Below the pieces are notes generated by a model. The model saw only the letters and a list, made by a program, of their open reading frames with translations. It searched no databases and was not told the origin of the DNA. Made by a program: the position numbers and the translations under genes. Below are positions 20,215-31,549 of a stretch of DNA of 64,000 bases, piece by piece. The stretch's first letter is position 1; each line of letters begins with the position of its first letter. This DNA is from Pseudeuparius sepicola (Eukaryota > Arthropoda > Insecta > Coleoptera > Anthribidae). The stretch is from assembly GCA_963920635.1 (NCBI GenBank), contig OY987308.1, positions 19,621,096 to 19,685,095 of the forward strand, written 5' to 3'.

Positions 20215-21379
20215 CCAGAGGGAACCTATACCGCGCAAAAGAGACGTCCGACAGGGGGAATAATTTGGCGGTCATTTTTAACCCCAAATGAGGCGGGAAA
20301 TTTGAAATAATTTATACGGGTAAGTTCCATATAATGTCTTTGTTGTCATTTTGTGAAAAATGGAAATTATTTTAATTGAAAGTACAACATAAGTCCAAGA
20401 TATTTGTTGCTTTTAAGTTATTAAAGCATTCGGGAAACGAAGCAGTTAACTAGATTGACAAATTTGAAAACAACATATTTTAATCATCTTAAAGATAACT
20501 AGTAGATATAATATTTATTGTATACATTATACCTTATGTGTACAATAAATTATAAATAATTATTTATAAAAGCATGGATTATTTTTAATTACCTAACATT
20601 TTCACAACACTTTTACCTTTGATAATTATTTCTTTGAATACTTTTAATAATAATAACATATTTCCTGGATTTCGTTTAGAAAATACAATCAAAAGAAAAC
20701 TTGGTAACTTCAACTTTTACCACTTTAATCTTTACTGCAAAAATGCAGGAAAGTGAAGTAATTTCTAATTTCGCTCTTCTTTGATAAGCTTCAATAATTT
20801 TGCTGGCAGTGATCCAGTTAACAGATTTACTTTCCGCTGCATTCATTTCTTCGGTCAATTCTATTTGCTCCAGAAATGCGTCTCTGTTCGCCGTATCGAG
20901 AATTACATTTCTTCTTTTTCCTCATCTCCATGAGTTATACTTCCTGAACAGGAATGAATTTCTTTGGTGGTCTTACCAATTTTGACACCGCTGCTTCTTC
21001 AGCTAGGTTTCTAGATGGTATAGAGTTATAGAGCCTTATTTTTCACTTTCTTTCGTGTTGCATTAAAAAATCCCTGTTCATCAAAATGAATAGAAACCGC
21101 ATTCTACATAGAGTTCTTCCAGAGAATATTCTTGTCGATGATACCTAGAGTAGGAAGTAGGTACTAATCCACTTTCTAAATTTAGTTTCTTCCCTTGGAA
21201 ACCTAAAAATCAGCAAGAAACCAGAGAATATTAATGAAAAACAATATTATTACCTATGGAATGTAATTTTGCAATCCGTAAAAGTCTCTTCGCATTTTTA
21301 CAATTTTTTACGACAACATTGTGTTGTTGTGAAGGTAAGCTTATTTTGCCTACAAACATTCCTCGACTGTGTTAGAAGT
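20215..21379. other. Intergenic AT-rich stretch, nothing recognised
   Basis: No protein family, RNA gene or structured repeat seen. Confidence 0.45.
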
Positions 21380-21560
21380 GTGGATTTGATTTTGATTATT
21401 TATATACAAAAATGACAGAAGTGTAAAATCTCTATTAAGTGTAAAAACTATTTAAAAATAAAACAAAATGTGTAAAAAATGATTCACCTGCAATGAAATG
21501 TTTCTGTTATGAAAGAGAAGATAGCTAAAGTTGAAATTTGGATTTATTAAACTTTTTATA
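21380..21560 (-). repeat. Inverse copy of the 8120-8290 repeat
   Basis: On the minus strand the segment shares TTTTTACACATTTTGTTTTA, then TTTTTACACTTAATAGAGAT and ACTTCTGTCAT, with the intronic repeat at 8150-8230. Dispersed repeat of unknown type. Confidence 0.7.
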
Positions 21561-22396
21561 CCGTCTTTCCTATACATTTTTCGTAATGTATTGGTAAACA
21601 ATGTTCTGTTATAATAATATAAGAAACTTGCAACGCAATTGATTCAATGAGATATTTCACCAGAGCAGGTGTTTTAAAACATGAAGCTAAGACCTATTTT
21701 ACCTTTATGTCTTTGCAAGGTCAATATAATGGATGTTCGTAAAATAATAAATTTCTGTTAAAACAACATCAAACAATATTTTCAAATAACTGCCGCAATT
21801 GGGAAATGGTTGGGTCGCTCGAGCTGCTGTTCTTTGTACATATTACCACAACAGAAACCAGACCTTATGAACAGGTAAGTATAGTTATAAAGTTGTCTCA
21901 CAACAATTTCAAATTCAAAATTAATATTTTGTTTATTTGCTACAGAAATTATCGAGTGCTGTTACTGTAGTTACGTGTCCCAGATTATTGTTGGATCCCA
22001 GGTATTCGTTCCATTTCGGTGGACACCCGGGTTTTTATCTTTATTAAATTTATGTAGACGCCTTTTTTTCGGTTGTATAACATCTAAATATGCAGCACGC
22101 TTGACTGAATTTATGCCCACTTTTTTTAGAACACAGTTTTGCTCTTGTCTTTATTAAAATTTATACTGAGTAATATTTTTTTAAGTAAAATTAATTAAAA
22201 CTGCGCCTTTCGTAAAAAGTACGTAATTAATTACTAAACATATAATATTTGTTTTACTCGACTTAGAGTAGCAGATCAAGAGTAAGAGAAGTTGAAGGAA
22301 TGAAAATAGAAAAATAATAATCAAAAAACCTTTTTAAAATCGAGCTTTTATTTAAGCTATGTACTACAACGAATAAAATAAGTTTAGGTTTTCAAC

Positions 22397-22925
22397 GAAA
22401 GCTCTATGTGTAGATATTATAAAATACGTGAGACGGAAATCGAGTAGTAACCAATTTTTGACAAAATATTTTGTTATCCGACACGGTGATAGGTGTCAGT
22501 ATGTGGTATTTAGATACTTTTTCGAGTTATTATGTTTAGCTATGCGGCTTGTGGCACTTCCCTGACCGCCAAAACTAAAATGTTTGAGGATAATGATCCA
22601 TCAGTAAGGAATTTTGTAATTTAAATTAACTTTTGGGGCCATGCACCAAAGTGGAATATGCGTTTGTGTAGGTACCCACTTCTTCATAATTGAAAATTTA
22701 CAATTAGAATTGCAAGCAAGTTATAAACTTGCCTTATAATTTTTTGCCTGTATTGTAGGTACTGATTTCACGAAAAATGAGGATTTCTGTCTCGGTTAGT
22801 TTGTCGAAATAACTCAAAGGTACGCGAAACTGTAAAAACGGAAACGGCATCCTGCCATATGCAGAGACTGTCCGGGTCGAGCGTTAAGCCCAAATTTGCT
22901 TCTTTCTGGAGTTCTTTATTCAAAG
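22397..22925 (+). repeat. R1 repeat, nearly full copy
   Basis: Begins AAAGCTCTATGTGTAG, contains GCACCAAAGTGGAATATGCG and ends GAGTTCTTTATTCA. Its right end is about 10 bp from the next foldback element. The 5' inverted terminus is lost. Confidence 0.87.
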
Positions 22926-22935
22926 TTGCGTATTA

Positions 22936-24591
22936 GTACAGTAAAATTGGGCCAAAACCCAAACATAAAAAAAAAGTTCTTTCTAGCGCGAAATAATTCC
23001 ATACCCTCCTAAGAGTTAGTACTAAAAAGTTACACCACCACCAGCGTCGGGTGGGCAGGAAATTCTTATTTTTCACAGTTTTGCGTGAATATCTAGTAAA
23101 CTATGAGGTTTTGCGCAAACATCATCCTATACGCAAATGATATACATTAAATTCCGAACAAGAATTGTTATATACAGAATTATGGTAAAGTGAACGGTTT
23201 CCATGATATGGAGGGGTAAAGGTTTCTTTGTTTTTATTTCACGTAGTTTTTGTTGAAAAAACTTAAAATGGATTACAGTACAAATTAGTAACTGAATAAT
23301 GTATGTAGAATATATATAGATATATCTATGCATATATAGATACATATTACACCCATAGATTGTTATTTTTTGTCACAACATAACCTCATAAGTATATGAC
23401 TGTAAATATTATGTCCAATACAAGTTAGTAGCCTTAGTTAATTTGTACTCACTTTTTGCCCTCATTCATTATAGCGTTCTGATTTCCATTCGTTCTTTTA
23501 TGTCAAATCATTCCCATATATAATTTGTCCTTAGCTTGTAAAAATGAGAAAGTCATGAATAGGAAGCTCATGTGAAAAACAAGAAAATAATTATATTAAA
23601 CAATCTATATTGAAAAAATGGGAGGGAAATCAAAACGAAAAGGTTATAAGTTTTAGGTGAATCATTAATTGCGTTATCAGTCAGCACCAAATAGTTCACT
23701 CGGGCTGGTGAGACGAAATAAATCTTCGTGTTCTTCGTCCACTTGAGAATAATCATTTAAATCGTCGTCGATGATTACAGTATCTCTATTGAGACATGCA
23801 AGTCCTAAGCAATTGCTGCACATACTTGAACAATTGAGACCACTTCTTCGACACTCGCAGTTTTGGACGCATCCATCTCTGCAGAAGCATACGATAAGGA
23901 TTGTTTAATATATATTTTCTTTTTTTTCACATGAGCTTCCTATTCCTGACTTTCTCATTTTTACAAACTAAGGACAAATTAGATATGGGAATGATTTGAC
24001 ATAAAAGAACGAATGGAAATCAGAACGCTATAATGAATGAGGGCAAAAAGTGAGTACAAATTAACTAAGGCTACTAACTTGTATTGGACATATTTACAGT
24101 CATATATAAGTACTTATGAGGATATGTTGTGACAAAAAATAACAATCTATGGGTGTAATATGTATCTATATATGCATATCTATATATATTCTACATACAT
24201 TATTCAGTTACTAATTTATACTGTAATCATTTTAAGTTTTTTCAACAAAAACTACGTGAAATAAAAACAAAGAAATCTTTACCCCTCCATATCATGGAAA
24301 CCGTTCACTTTACCATAATTCTGTATATAACAATTCTTGTTCGGAATTTAATGTATATCATTTGCGTATAGGATGATGTTTGCGCTAAACCTCATAGTTT
24401 ACTAGATATTCACGCAAAACTGTGAAAAATAAGAGTTTCCTGTCCTTTTCACCCCCTCCCCCCGAAACCCGACGCTAGTGGTGGTGTAACTTTTTAGTAC
24501 TAACTCTTAGGAGGGTATGGAACTATTTCGCGCTAGAAAGGACTTTTTTTTGGATGTTTGGTGGCCTAATTTTGTGTTAGTTGTACTGTAC
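22936..24591. mobile_element. Large foldback element with about 650-bp arms and TA target
   Basis: GTACAGT at 22936 mirrors ACTGTAC ending at 24591, with TA on each side (22934-22935, 24592-24593). The inner arms match closely in inverse orientation (for example CGCGAAATAATTCCATACCC against GGGTATGGAACTATTTCGCG) for about 650 bp. The central loop, about 23605-23895, holds a Cys-rich coding remnant. The right end lies only about 100 bp before the start codon of the N-acetyltransferase gene. Confidence 0.88.
23677..23905 (-). pseudogene. CXC (tesmin/TSO1-like) Cys-rich C-terminal remnant in a foldback loop
   Basis: On the minus strand an open frame ends at TGA 23677-23679. It contains the spacing CxC-x3-C-x3-C-x-C-x6-C-x3-C-x2-C-x4-C, with CRRSGLNC and CSNCLGLAC, followed by an acidic tail (IIDDDLNDY..DEEHEDLFRL). 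This is the signature of a CXC/CRC zinc-binding domain, which also occurs at the C-terminus of many transposon-borne insect proteins. A pyrimidine tract and AG (CTTCTGCAG on the minus strand) lie at its upstream edge, as in a splice acceptor. No upstream domain is present, so it is a captured fragment. Confidence 0.65.
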
Positions 24592-24692
24592 TATATGGTA
24601 TTAGCAGAATATAATCTATTATAGGTAAACGGATCACCCTATACTTCAATACTTTTGAAAAGTCACACGTCACATCAAAATTCTTCGCAAAG

Positions 24693-27600
24693 ATGTCAAC
24701 CCCTTTCGGCATTTCCATCTTCAAAATTTTCAGTGCACTAAAACCACATGCCATCAAGTTGAATACCAGAAATATATCCATTTTCGGAAAGTCCAAAGAG
24801 GTAAGGCAGTAGTTTATATTTAAGAACCATCGTGGGATTTCTACACCAATGCAGATGCTTCTAATAGAGTTGGGAAGTTCTGGAGTTCTCGAACATTGGT
24901 CAACGCTATTTTAGTGTCTTTCCGAAAAGCATCAGAAGCATATGGTGGTCGGAAACCACTTGAAAACAACATTTTTGGTGTTTTAGAAGGAAGAACAATC
25001 TCCATACATAATCGTCAAAGCAACAAAAGATGACCACAACGATATCCTCAGAGCGCTGTACGAGGCATATTTTAAAGATGAACCCACTTGCAGTGCCCTT
25101 GGAGTGACCCAGAATGCATTGCTGGATGAAACGGCTATGAAAGCCTTGGCCGAAGGTTTAACTCTGGGTGAGAAACAAAAAAAAAAGAAACAACAGATAA
25201 TATCAGTAACAATATAGGCAATAATAATAGTTCTCCTGGAGTCCCTAAAACTCAGTAGGTAATTGCTATTTACATCGAATGTCTATTGGTTTGGGGTATT
25301 AGATATGTGGGTGAGAATTATTATTGCTGGGCATAGTTTTAATGTACCATTAAACACACTCGATGTGTAGCAAGTCCTGCATCTGACAAAACAACCTTGG
25401 CAATTCCACGAACTCCATATTCCGATCTAATCAATTCATAGACGGGGCATCCCATGGAAATGGAGAGTCGGCCTGCCTGCGACATTGTAGATTTATTCGC
25501 TTGTAACCGATGCCATTAATGGAAATCGGGACGACTTTCCAGAGCTGGTCGCTAAGGAGAATATGGATGAGCAGGTTGCATTTAGTTAGCGCATCACACA
25601 TTAATAATATAGGTAGCTGTAACGAAGTTGGATACGATTGTTGCCGTTTATGGTGTTGCCTTCATCTCTAATCTTCTCTTATATCGAGCGTTGATTTAAA
25701 TTTAACCTCGAATTGGCGCTGGAAATTCCAACGTATGACTTTGATGGATTTAGCTGTTTTGCAATCGCGTATTCCGTTGTTCTAAATCAAATTTCTGCGT
25801 TAGAATGGTGTTTAAACCAACAACAAACATTGGACCAAATTGAATTTAACAAGAAGATTTTTAAATAATTTGAACATGTTTTTATGTAACAAATTAAAAT
25901 TAAATGTTTTGAAAACAAAATTTATGATTATCTCTAATAAAATAGAAAATAGATAATGAGAATATCGAGCTTACTTCAAAAATAAAATACTTGGGATTTT
26001 TTGATAGAAATTTAAATTTTAACGAACTCATTTATTATTTGTCTAAAAAATTTGTACAAAAATTTGCATTCTATCGAGAATATCAAAAGGCCTTACAAAA
26101 TTTTCAAAACTGACTGTATTTAAATCTACAGGGTGTAAATGAATAAGTGCGAAAAAATTCAAAGGGTGAATCTTTGAGTGATTCTAAGACCAAAAGTCTA
26201 TATAAACATAGGTCCGCTAATGCTTGGTTTTCAAAATACAGGGTGTCAAACATTTTTTAATAGGTATAATAAAACAAAATTTTTTTATAGCTAGCATTAC
26301 CGTTTATAGCAGTTTTTAACACTAGAATAAACAATTAATATGGAAAAAATATTGGGTATGCCCTAGTTTTTGTTAATTGGCAGTTTTAATTTTTTATTAT
26401 GTTCTCCCGGAGACATGCAATAAAGTGATTTTTTTTTCTCAAAAACGAAGCGAGGTACGAGAATAATTCAAGAGGCAAAAAGTTGTATTTTTAGTTGCTG
26501 AATGCGAAAAAATAAAGTTTTAAAAAAAGTAAGTGGCGCACTTTTTTTATAAAATTATTGGTTAAGGTGCCCTCGGGACGCCATTGTACTTAATAACTTT
26601 AATCTAGTAGGGGCTAAATTAGCCTCTTTCTACCATAAATAACACTGCCAAATGTCAACAAAATAGGCTAAAGGATTATTAAGATATTTACGAAAAAGTT
26701 ATTTTTTAAGAAGAGTTTGACACCCTGTATCTTGAAAAGGAAGCATTATCGGACCTATGTTTATATAAACTTTTCGTCTTAGAATCACTCAAAGATTCAC
26801 CATTTGAATTTTTTCTCACTTATTCATTTACACCCTGTATAATATTTCCTCATTTTCAATATTGTTCTACTAGTTTGTTCATGCTAAATAACGGTCATAT
26901 CCAGAATTAACCAAAATTACAGAATAAAGCATTTAGAATTATTTCAAATTGTAACAAACGTACAAATGTAGTTTCAATGCATCAAAATCTAAATATGTTA
27001 AGTGTTAATCAAAATATACTGAGAAACACTTTTCTCAGTATACGTACCGGCATATATTCCTGCAGTTCTTGCGTCTATCACATCTTGAGCGCTAATCCGT
27101 CCAATAATTAGTTAAAGAATCCGAGAAAGGAGTCAAAGCTCTATGCGTATCATAAAATACGTGAGTAATAACCAAGTTTTGACACAATATTTTGATATCT
27201 GACACTGTGATAGGTCTCAGTATGTGGTAATTAGATACTTGTTCGAGTTATTATGCTTTAGCTGTGCGGCTTGTGGCACTTCCCTGACCGCCAAAACTAA
27301 AATATTTGTGTAGGATTTCTGCCTCGATTAGTTTGTCGAAACAACTCAAAGGTGCGCGCCACTGTAAAAACGGAAACGTCATCCCACCATAAGCAGAGAG
27401 TGTCCCGGTCGAGCGTTACGCCCAATTTTGCTCCTTCCTGGGGTTCTTTATTCGAAAAAGGTGCCAGAAATATTTGGACCAAGGTGGGGGGTTAAACATC
27501 TTTGTAATGTTGTTTAAACGTGCGTTTTTTTATTAAAAGATAGATAGATATAATGATATAATGAAAGAAATTAATCAAAGACATACGTCTTTCCTATCAC

Positions 27601-28244
27601 AGCCTACTGCGAGGTCGAATTCAAATGAATGCTCATTATATTTCAGTGGCCAAGTGCAGGCACGACGGCTGCATAGTTGGCGCCTGCATCAACGAATCTG
27701 GCCACCCGTGGGACCCGGAGGTCAAGGAGAAACTCGCCTGCCACTGCAAATGCCCCAAGGTCAGGCAACTCCTCCTCTTCTACGCCCACCTCCAACGGGC
27801 GCCGAACCTGTGGAGCTGCTTCGGCGTCCAGAAGATCTTCGAGATGGGCTATCTGTTCGTGAAGCGGGACCACAGGAAGAAGGGGCTGGCCTACAGGCTG
27901 ATGAAGGAGTCGAGGGCGCTCGGCGCCGACTGCGGCTACGGCCTGGTCAGGTGCGACGCGACCAGCGCCCACACGTAAGCGTCCCTCCGAGCGGTCGACG
28001 TGCCGAAAAGGCTGAATCTCCGTTCGTTTTCAGCGCCCGCCTGTGCGAGAAACTGAAGATGACGCGGATGTACGACCTGCCGTACTGCTCGTACCTGGGG
28101 GCGAATCTGGAGCCGGTCTTTAATCCGCCGCACCCGCACAACGTGTGCAAGGTTTACGTCGACTGCGCCCCACAGCTGAGCGAGATCCTCAGCAACACCA
28201 AGAAGGCCAAGAAGGAGGAGCGGGCGAAAGAGAAACACGCGTGA
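24693..28244 (+). CDS. Insect arylalkylamine N-acetyltransferase-like GNAT protein (275 aa, 4 exons)
   Basis: Exons 24693-24800, 24987-25167, 27647-27974 and 28034-28244 join at GT-AG sites with phases 0, 1 and 2, and stop at TGA 28242-28244. Family features in order: YFKDEP at residues 64-69 with the Glu (68) that is catalytic in fly aaNAT; IVGACIN (106-112), the beta4-type strand; GYLFVKRDHRKKGLA with the acetyl-CoA motif RKKGLA at 173-178; a C-terminal part ending in a Lys/Glu-rich tail. Known family role: acetyl transfer from acetyl-CoA to dopamine, serotonin, octopamine or fatty-acyl variants, normally in the cytosol. Exon 1 adds 36 residues that are basic, hydrophobic and free of acids until the last one, so a mitochondrial presequence is conceivable. 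Residues 128-132 (CHCKC) form an unusual Cys cluster. Exons 3-4 are strikingly GC-rich beside AT-rich exons 1-2. The exact paralogue and substrate are not decided. Confidence 0.93.
25740..27050 (+). mobile_element. LINE reverse-transcriptase remnant, split by a MITE
   Basis: In several frames, 25850-26125 gives LNNLNMFLCNKLKLN, IKYLGFFDRNLNFNE and YLSKKFVQKF. 26840-27050 gives FPHFQYCSTSLFMLN, LQNKAFRIISNCNKRTNV and LNMLSVNQNILRNT. Together these follow the order of the C-terminal half of non-LTR retrotransposon reverse transcriptases (IKYLG; then LQNRALRIIL; then LSV..R). Stops and frameshifts are present. The two parts are separated by the foldback element 26129-26837. It lies in intron 2 of the acetyltransferase gene. 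Confidence 0.8.
26129..26837. mobile_element. Foldback MITE (CAGGGTGTAAATG) inserted in the LINE remnant
   Basis: Ends are inverted copies (CAGGGTGTAAATGAATAAGT and its inverse), with TA at 26127-26128 and 26838-26839. The arms extend about 145 bp and include the inverse pair GATTCTAAG/CTTAGAATC, with a second CAGGGTGTCAAAC motif further in. The plan is similar to 58062-58784, which also has AAACATAGGTCCG/AAACATGGGTCCG in the same place. Confidence 0.92.
27113..27453 (+). repeat. R1 repeat with an internal deletion, intron 2 of the acetyltransferase gene
   Basis: Both termini are present (AAAGAATCCGAGAAAGGAG and GGGGTTCTTTATTC), but the middle GCACCAAAGT region of about 200 bp is missing compared with 6676-7171. 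Confidence 0.87.
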
Positions 28245-28344
28245 AATGAAATCAAGATAGAAGCCGTGTGTGTTCGACAAATATGTAACGAGAAGAAGAT
28301 CGAGTAGGCCGTGTAAGATTTTATAATCTGTAAGCAATGTAACG

Positions 28345-28350
28345 AATAAA
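28345..28350 (+). terminator. Polyadenylation signal of the N-acetyltransferase gene
   Basis: AATAAA 101 bases after the stop codon. Confidence 0.75.
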
Positions 28351-28377
28351 AGTGGCATACTTTAAAAGCTTTTTTGA

Positions 28378-28740
28378 AATCAGTTGGCCTTGGCGAGATG
28401 TAAACAAACCAAACGTCAGACGCGTTCATCGCCCGTAAAACGTGGCCAGATATTCGAAACCCGGATAATAAAATATTATTTAACGTTTCAAGCTCATTTA
28501 GGGGATTGTTTTCTACATACAATAACGCAATCTTTCTGTTTAAGTGTGTGTTTTGGTCTGTTTGAACATCGATATTAATTCTATGCAAGCTGCATGTGAT
28601 GCATACCAGCTTGGTGGTTTCTCCAAGATGCGCCGTGGCATATGGTGCTTGATCGTTCAAGTTAAGCAACGTCGTGCGCGGTCGACTGGTGGATGGGCGA
28701 TTTCCTTTTTCAGTTATTTTACCTAATAAAACTTCGTTTT
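28378..28740 (+). repeat. Dispersed repeat with a 5S rRNA-like module, copy 1
   Basis: The last 100 bases, about 28610-28710, track 5S rRNA: TTAAGCAACGTCGTGCGCGG corresponds to the TTAAGCAGCGTCGGGCGCGG of insect 5S, followed by a GGATGGGCGAT box-C-like string. Upstream, about 230 bp starting TTGGCCTTGGCGAGATG are shared with copy 2. It ends in an AATAAAA-containing AT-rich tail. Confidence 0.65.
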
Positions 28741-30364
28741 TTTTATTTCAAAAATATAATATGTACCTCGCCACTGAAGTTATTTTTATAACTCATGTGG
28801 AATTTAGTTTCCGAGGCCTCTGGCCGAGGAAAATAAACTAAACTAGACAAAAAAAGGACAACACAAAATTAGAGGAATAATTGCATTTATTTATTTATTT
28901 ATTTTATAACATTTGAATTTGAACGGATGTAGCTCTTAAAACAAAAGTAAATAACTAATTGCAGTTTGTTTTGGAAAACTTCGTGACCTTTTGGAGATTG
29001 TTTAAAACCATGATGCAAAAGAAAACGATTTTTGCAAAAAAATGGATTTGCTTTTTTGATGTTTCGGAAAATGGCCGCTATGACGTCATCGATATTTTTC
29101 CCCATCATTTACAGAGTCAAATGTAAAAACATGGATTTTTTCTAATCACCAGGACCATAGGATCGGTTTTCCGAAATTTAGCTTGCCATGGAAACAATTA
29201 ATAGTCAGAAATTATTTACTAGCATCTTAGGGTGCCATGTGGGCCCTTTAATTGATTCAACTGGATTTTTTTTACTTTTTTGAATTGTGCTTATTACCAA
29301 CACTTGTTTGCTATTACGAGTATTGTTTGTTACAAAAAAGCTTACTGACTAAAGTGGTAAAAATGCAAAATATACGCCAAATGTAATGACAAAATAAAAC
29401 AATTATTTATTTCCGTTCCTTTATACGCGATTTTTGTAGGGATTTTACATTACAAAAACACTAAAATCGATTAGTTCAATGCATGTATCGCCCTGTAATA
29501 TACCTTAATATACTACTATTACTATTACTAATATTATACACCTAGGTAATAATAAAGTTAATTTTGAATGAGAAAGATTTTTTAAATTACGTAAATCCCT
29601 GGAAAAACAAAAAATATGATGTATGCTGGGAAATACAATGATTGTTTACTGGTTTCACAATTTGCTAACAATTTTAGTGTTTTCTTAGAAATTCAAATAT
29701 ATTAAATTGCGTTATCAATTTTGTTAATTCCAATACTTATTATTAAGTGCATAAAATTGTGATAAAATTTGTACGCCAATGAAAATGAACAATAAATTAA
29801 TGGGTATCTAACATTCAGATAAGGCATTACAAAATGTCCGATTTGGCCGAAATATGGGATTTACTTTTATTAACAGTAAATAAAAACATTTTTTTTTTAA
29901 TTTGGACATCGCTAAGAATATTTTATTAAATATAAATCTACTTAAGAAAAATAGTGCACAAATATGTATGGTGTGTTCAGTGTTCACTAATTCGCGCATA
30001 TCCAGCGAATTACAGATTTAATTTGTGAACATCTCTAGTGGCAGGGTAGGTAAAAATACCTGATTAGCAAGAACATGTATCTATTTTAAATCATTTATAG
30101 ATCTAGATATTGCGTATATCGCAATCTTTGCAAAAAGCACGTACGCGATCAACTAAAATCGTCTTCTTGAGTAGCTACATTGGGCATATGTATCCTTGAA
30201 CTAAAATTAAAATGTTCTCACTTTAAAATTTAACAAAAATGTTCCATCAATATTACAAATAAAAGATGTCTTGCAAAATCATAATATATTTTTCTTGAAA
30301 TCGACAGTGATTTCTCAAAATCGCCATTAAAAGCTCAGAAATCGGCACAGAAGTAGCCCATTAT
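28741..30364. other. Intergenic AT-rich stretch
   Basis: Contains a (TTTA)n microsatellite at 28884-28904 and no recognised gene. A minus-strand open frame at 28899-29108 has no family resemblance. Confidence 0.45.
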
Positions 30365-30740
30365 TGTACGATTTTTTCAATAAGTAGGCCTTGACGAGAT
30401 GTTAACATCAAATGTCACACGCGGGGCCATCGCGCGTCAAAAGTGACCAAATATTCAAAATCCAGCCAATAAAGACCCATTTAACTTTTCGTGCGCATTG
30501 CGAAATCGTTACCTACAGCAGCCCAATCTTTCAGTATAAAATATTTTAGTAGGTTCGAATATCAATCTATTTGTTATGGAGGCTGCATAACAGGCAGCAG
30601 TTTGGAGTTTCTGCTGGGAAGCGCCGTGCCTCGTCATATACTTGACCTAGGTAGAGCGATCGTCAAAGTCAAGTAACGCCGCCCGCAGTCGGTTCATGGA
30701 CGGGTGATCTCTTATGATTATTTTTTAATAAAAAGTTGAA
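30365..30740 (+). repeat. Dispersed repeat with a 5S rRNA-like module, copy 2
   Basis: Same layout as 28378-28740: TAGGCCTTGACGAGATG at the start, a 5S-like part (GATCGTCAAAGTCAAGTAAC then GCCGCCCGCAGTCGG and GGACGGGTGAT), and an AT-rich tail. It is more diverged than copy 1. Confidence 0.6.
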
Positions 30741-31549
30741 CTTCAGTGCCTTGGTACATAAATAACTATTACTAACTCGGAAAACCTTATTTTGTTCACC
30801 AAGTTATTAGGGAAATAAAAAACTTTATATGAGACTCCCCCCCTTGTATAAAGGTGTATTCTGGCGTGGCTGTATTGGTATTTTAAATGTTAACCTTGCT
30901 AACAATAAACAGATAATTAAGTGCGAACTAGTATGACATTTCACGTAATATTATATTATGAACAAAAACAGCGGGATATACCTACATACAGATATAACTT
31001 ATTTAATTTCAGTAGTAAGTTTGTTGTACCTAACTTTTTTGGTATTCGAAAGCATACGTTGGAGGTAAGTAGTTACACCAAAGTCTAGAGAATTCTCGAC
31101 TTTGGTTACACTAGAGCGACAGAGGACAGGTTGACAAAAAGGACACTGACTATGGAACTAAACACTAAACTATAATAATATAAACAAAATAAAATAAATT
31201 AATACGTAAATATTGTAGGACCGAGTCTTACCTTTTTAAAAAATTGGAGACATACTCGTTAATTAAATATTTTCTTTCTGGTCTTGAATTACTGATATTC
31301 TAAACACATAATTTTCCTACGTAAACCATTACGCTATGTTAACTTTGGTGATAGCGTAGCCATAGGCGTCGACTACACGAGGTCAATAAGGCAATGCCTC
31401 CGCCAGAAAAACATCTCCAGGACATCGATGTAGATGTTAATAAAGCTACTTTTTCATCAAATGTGCACAAAAATTGATTAAAAGTTTCTTCGTGGAAAAA
31501 TACGTAATTTTGTTCACAATCATTGCTGTAACCTGTAGAAAAGAAGTGC

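Noticed and set aside
27643..27972. 109-codon minus-strand frame opposite acetyltransferase exon 3
   Set aside because: Antisense shadow of a GC-rich coding exon.
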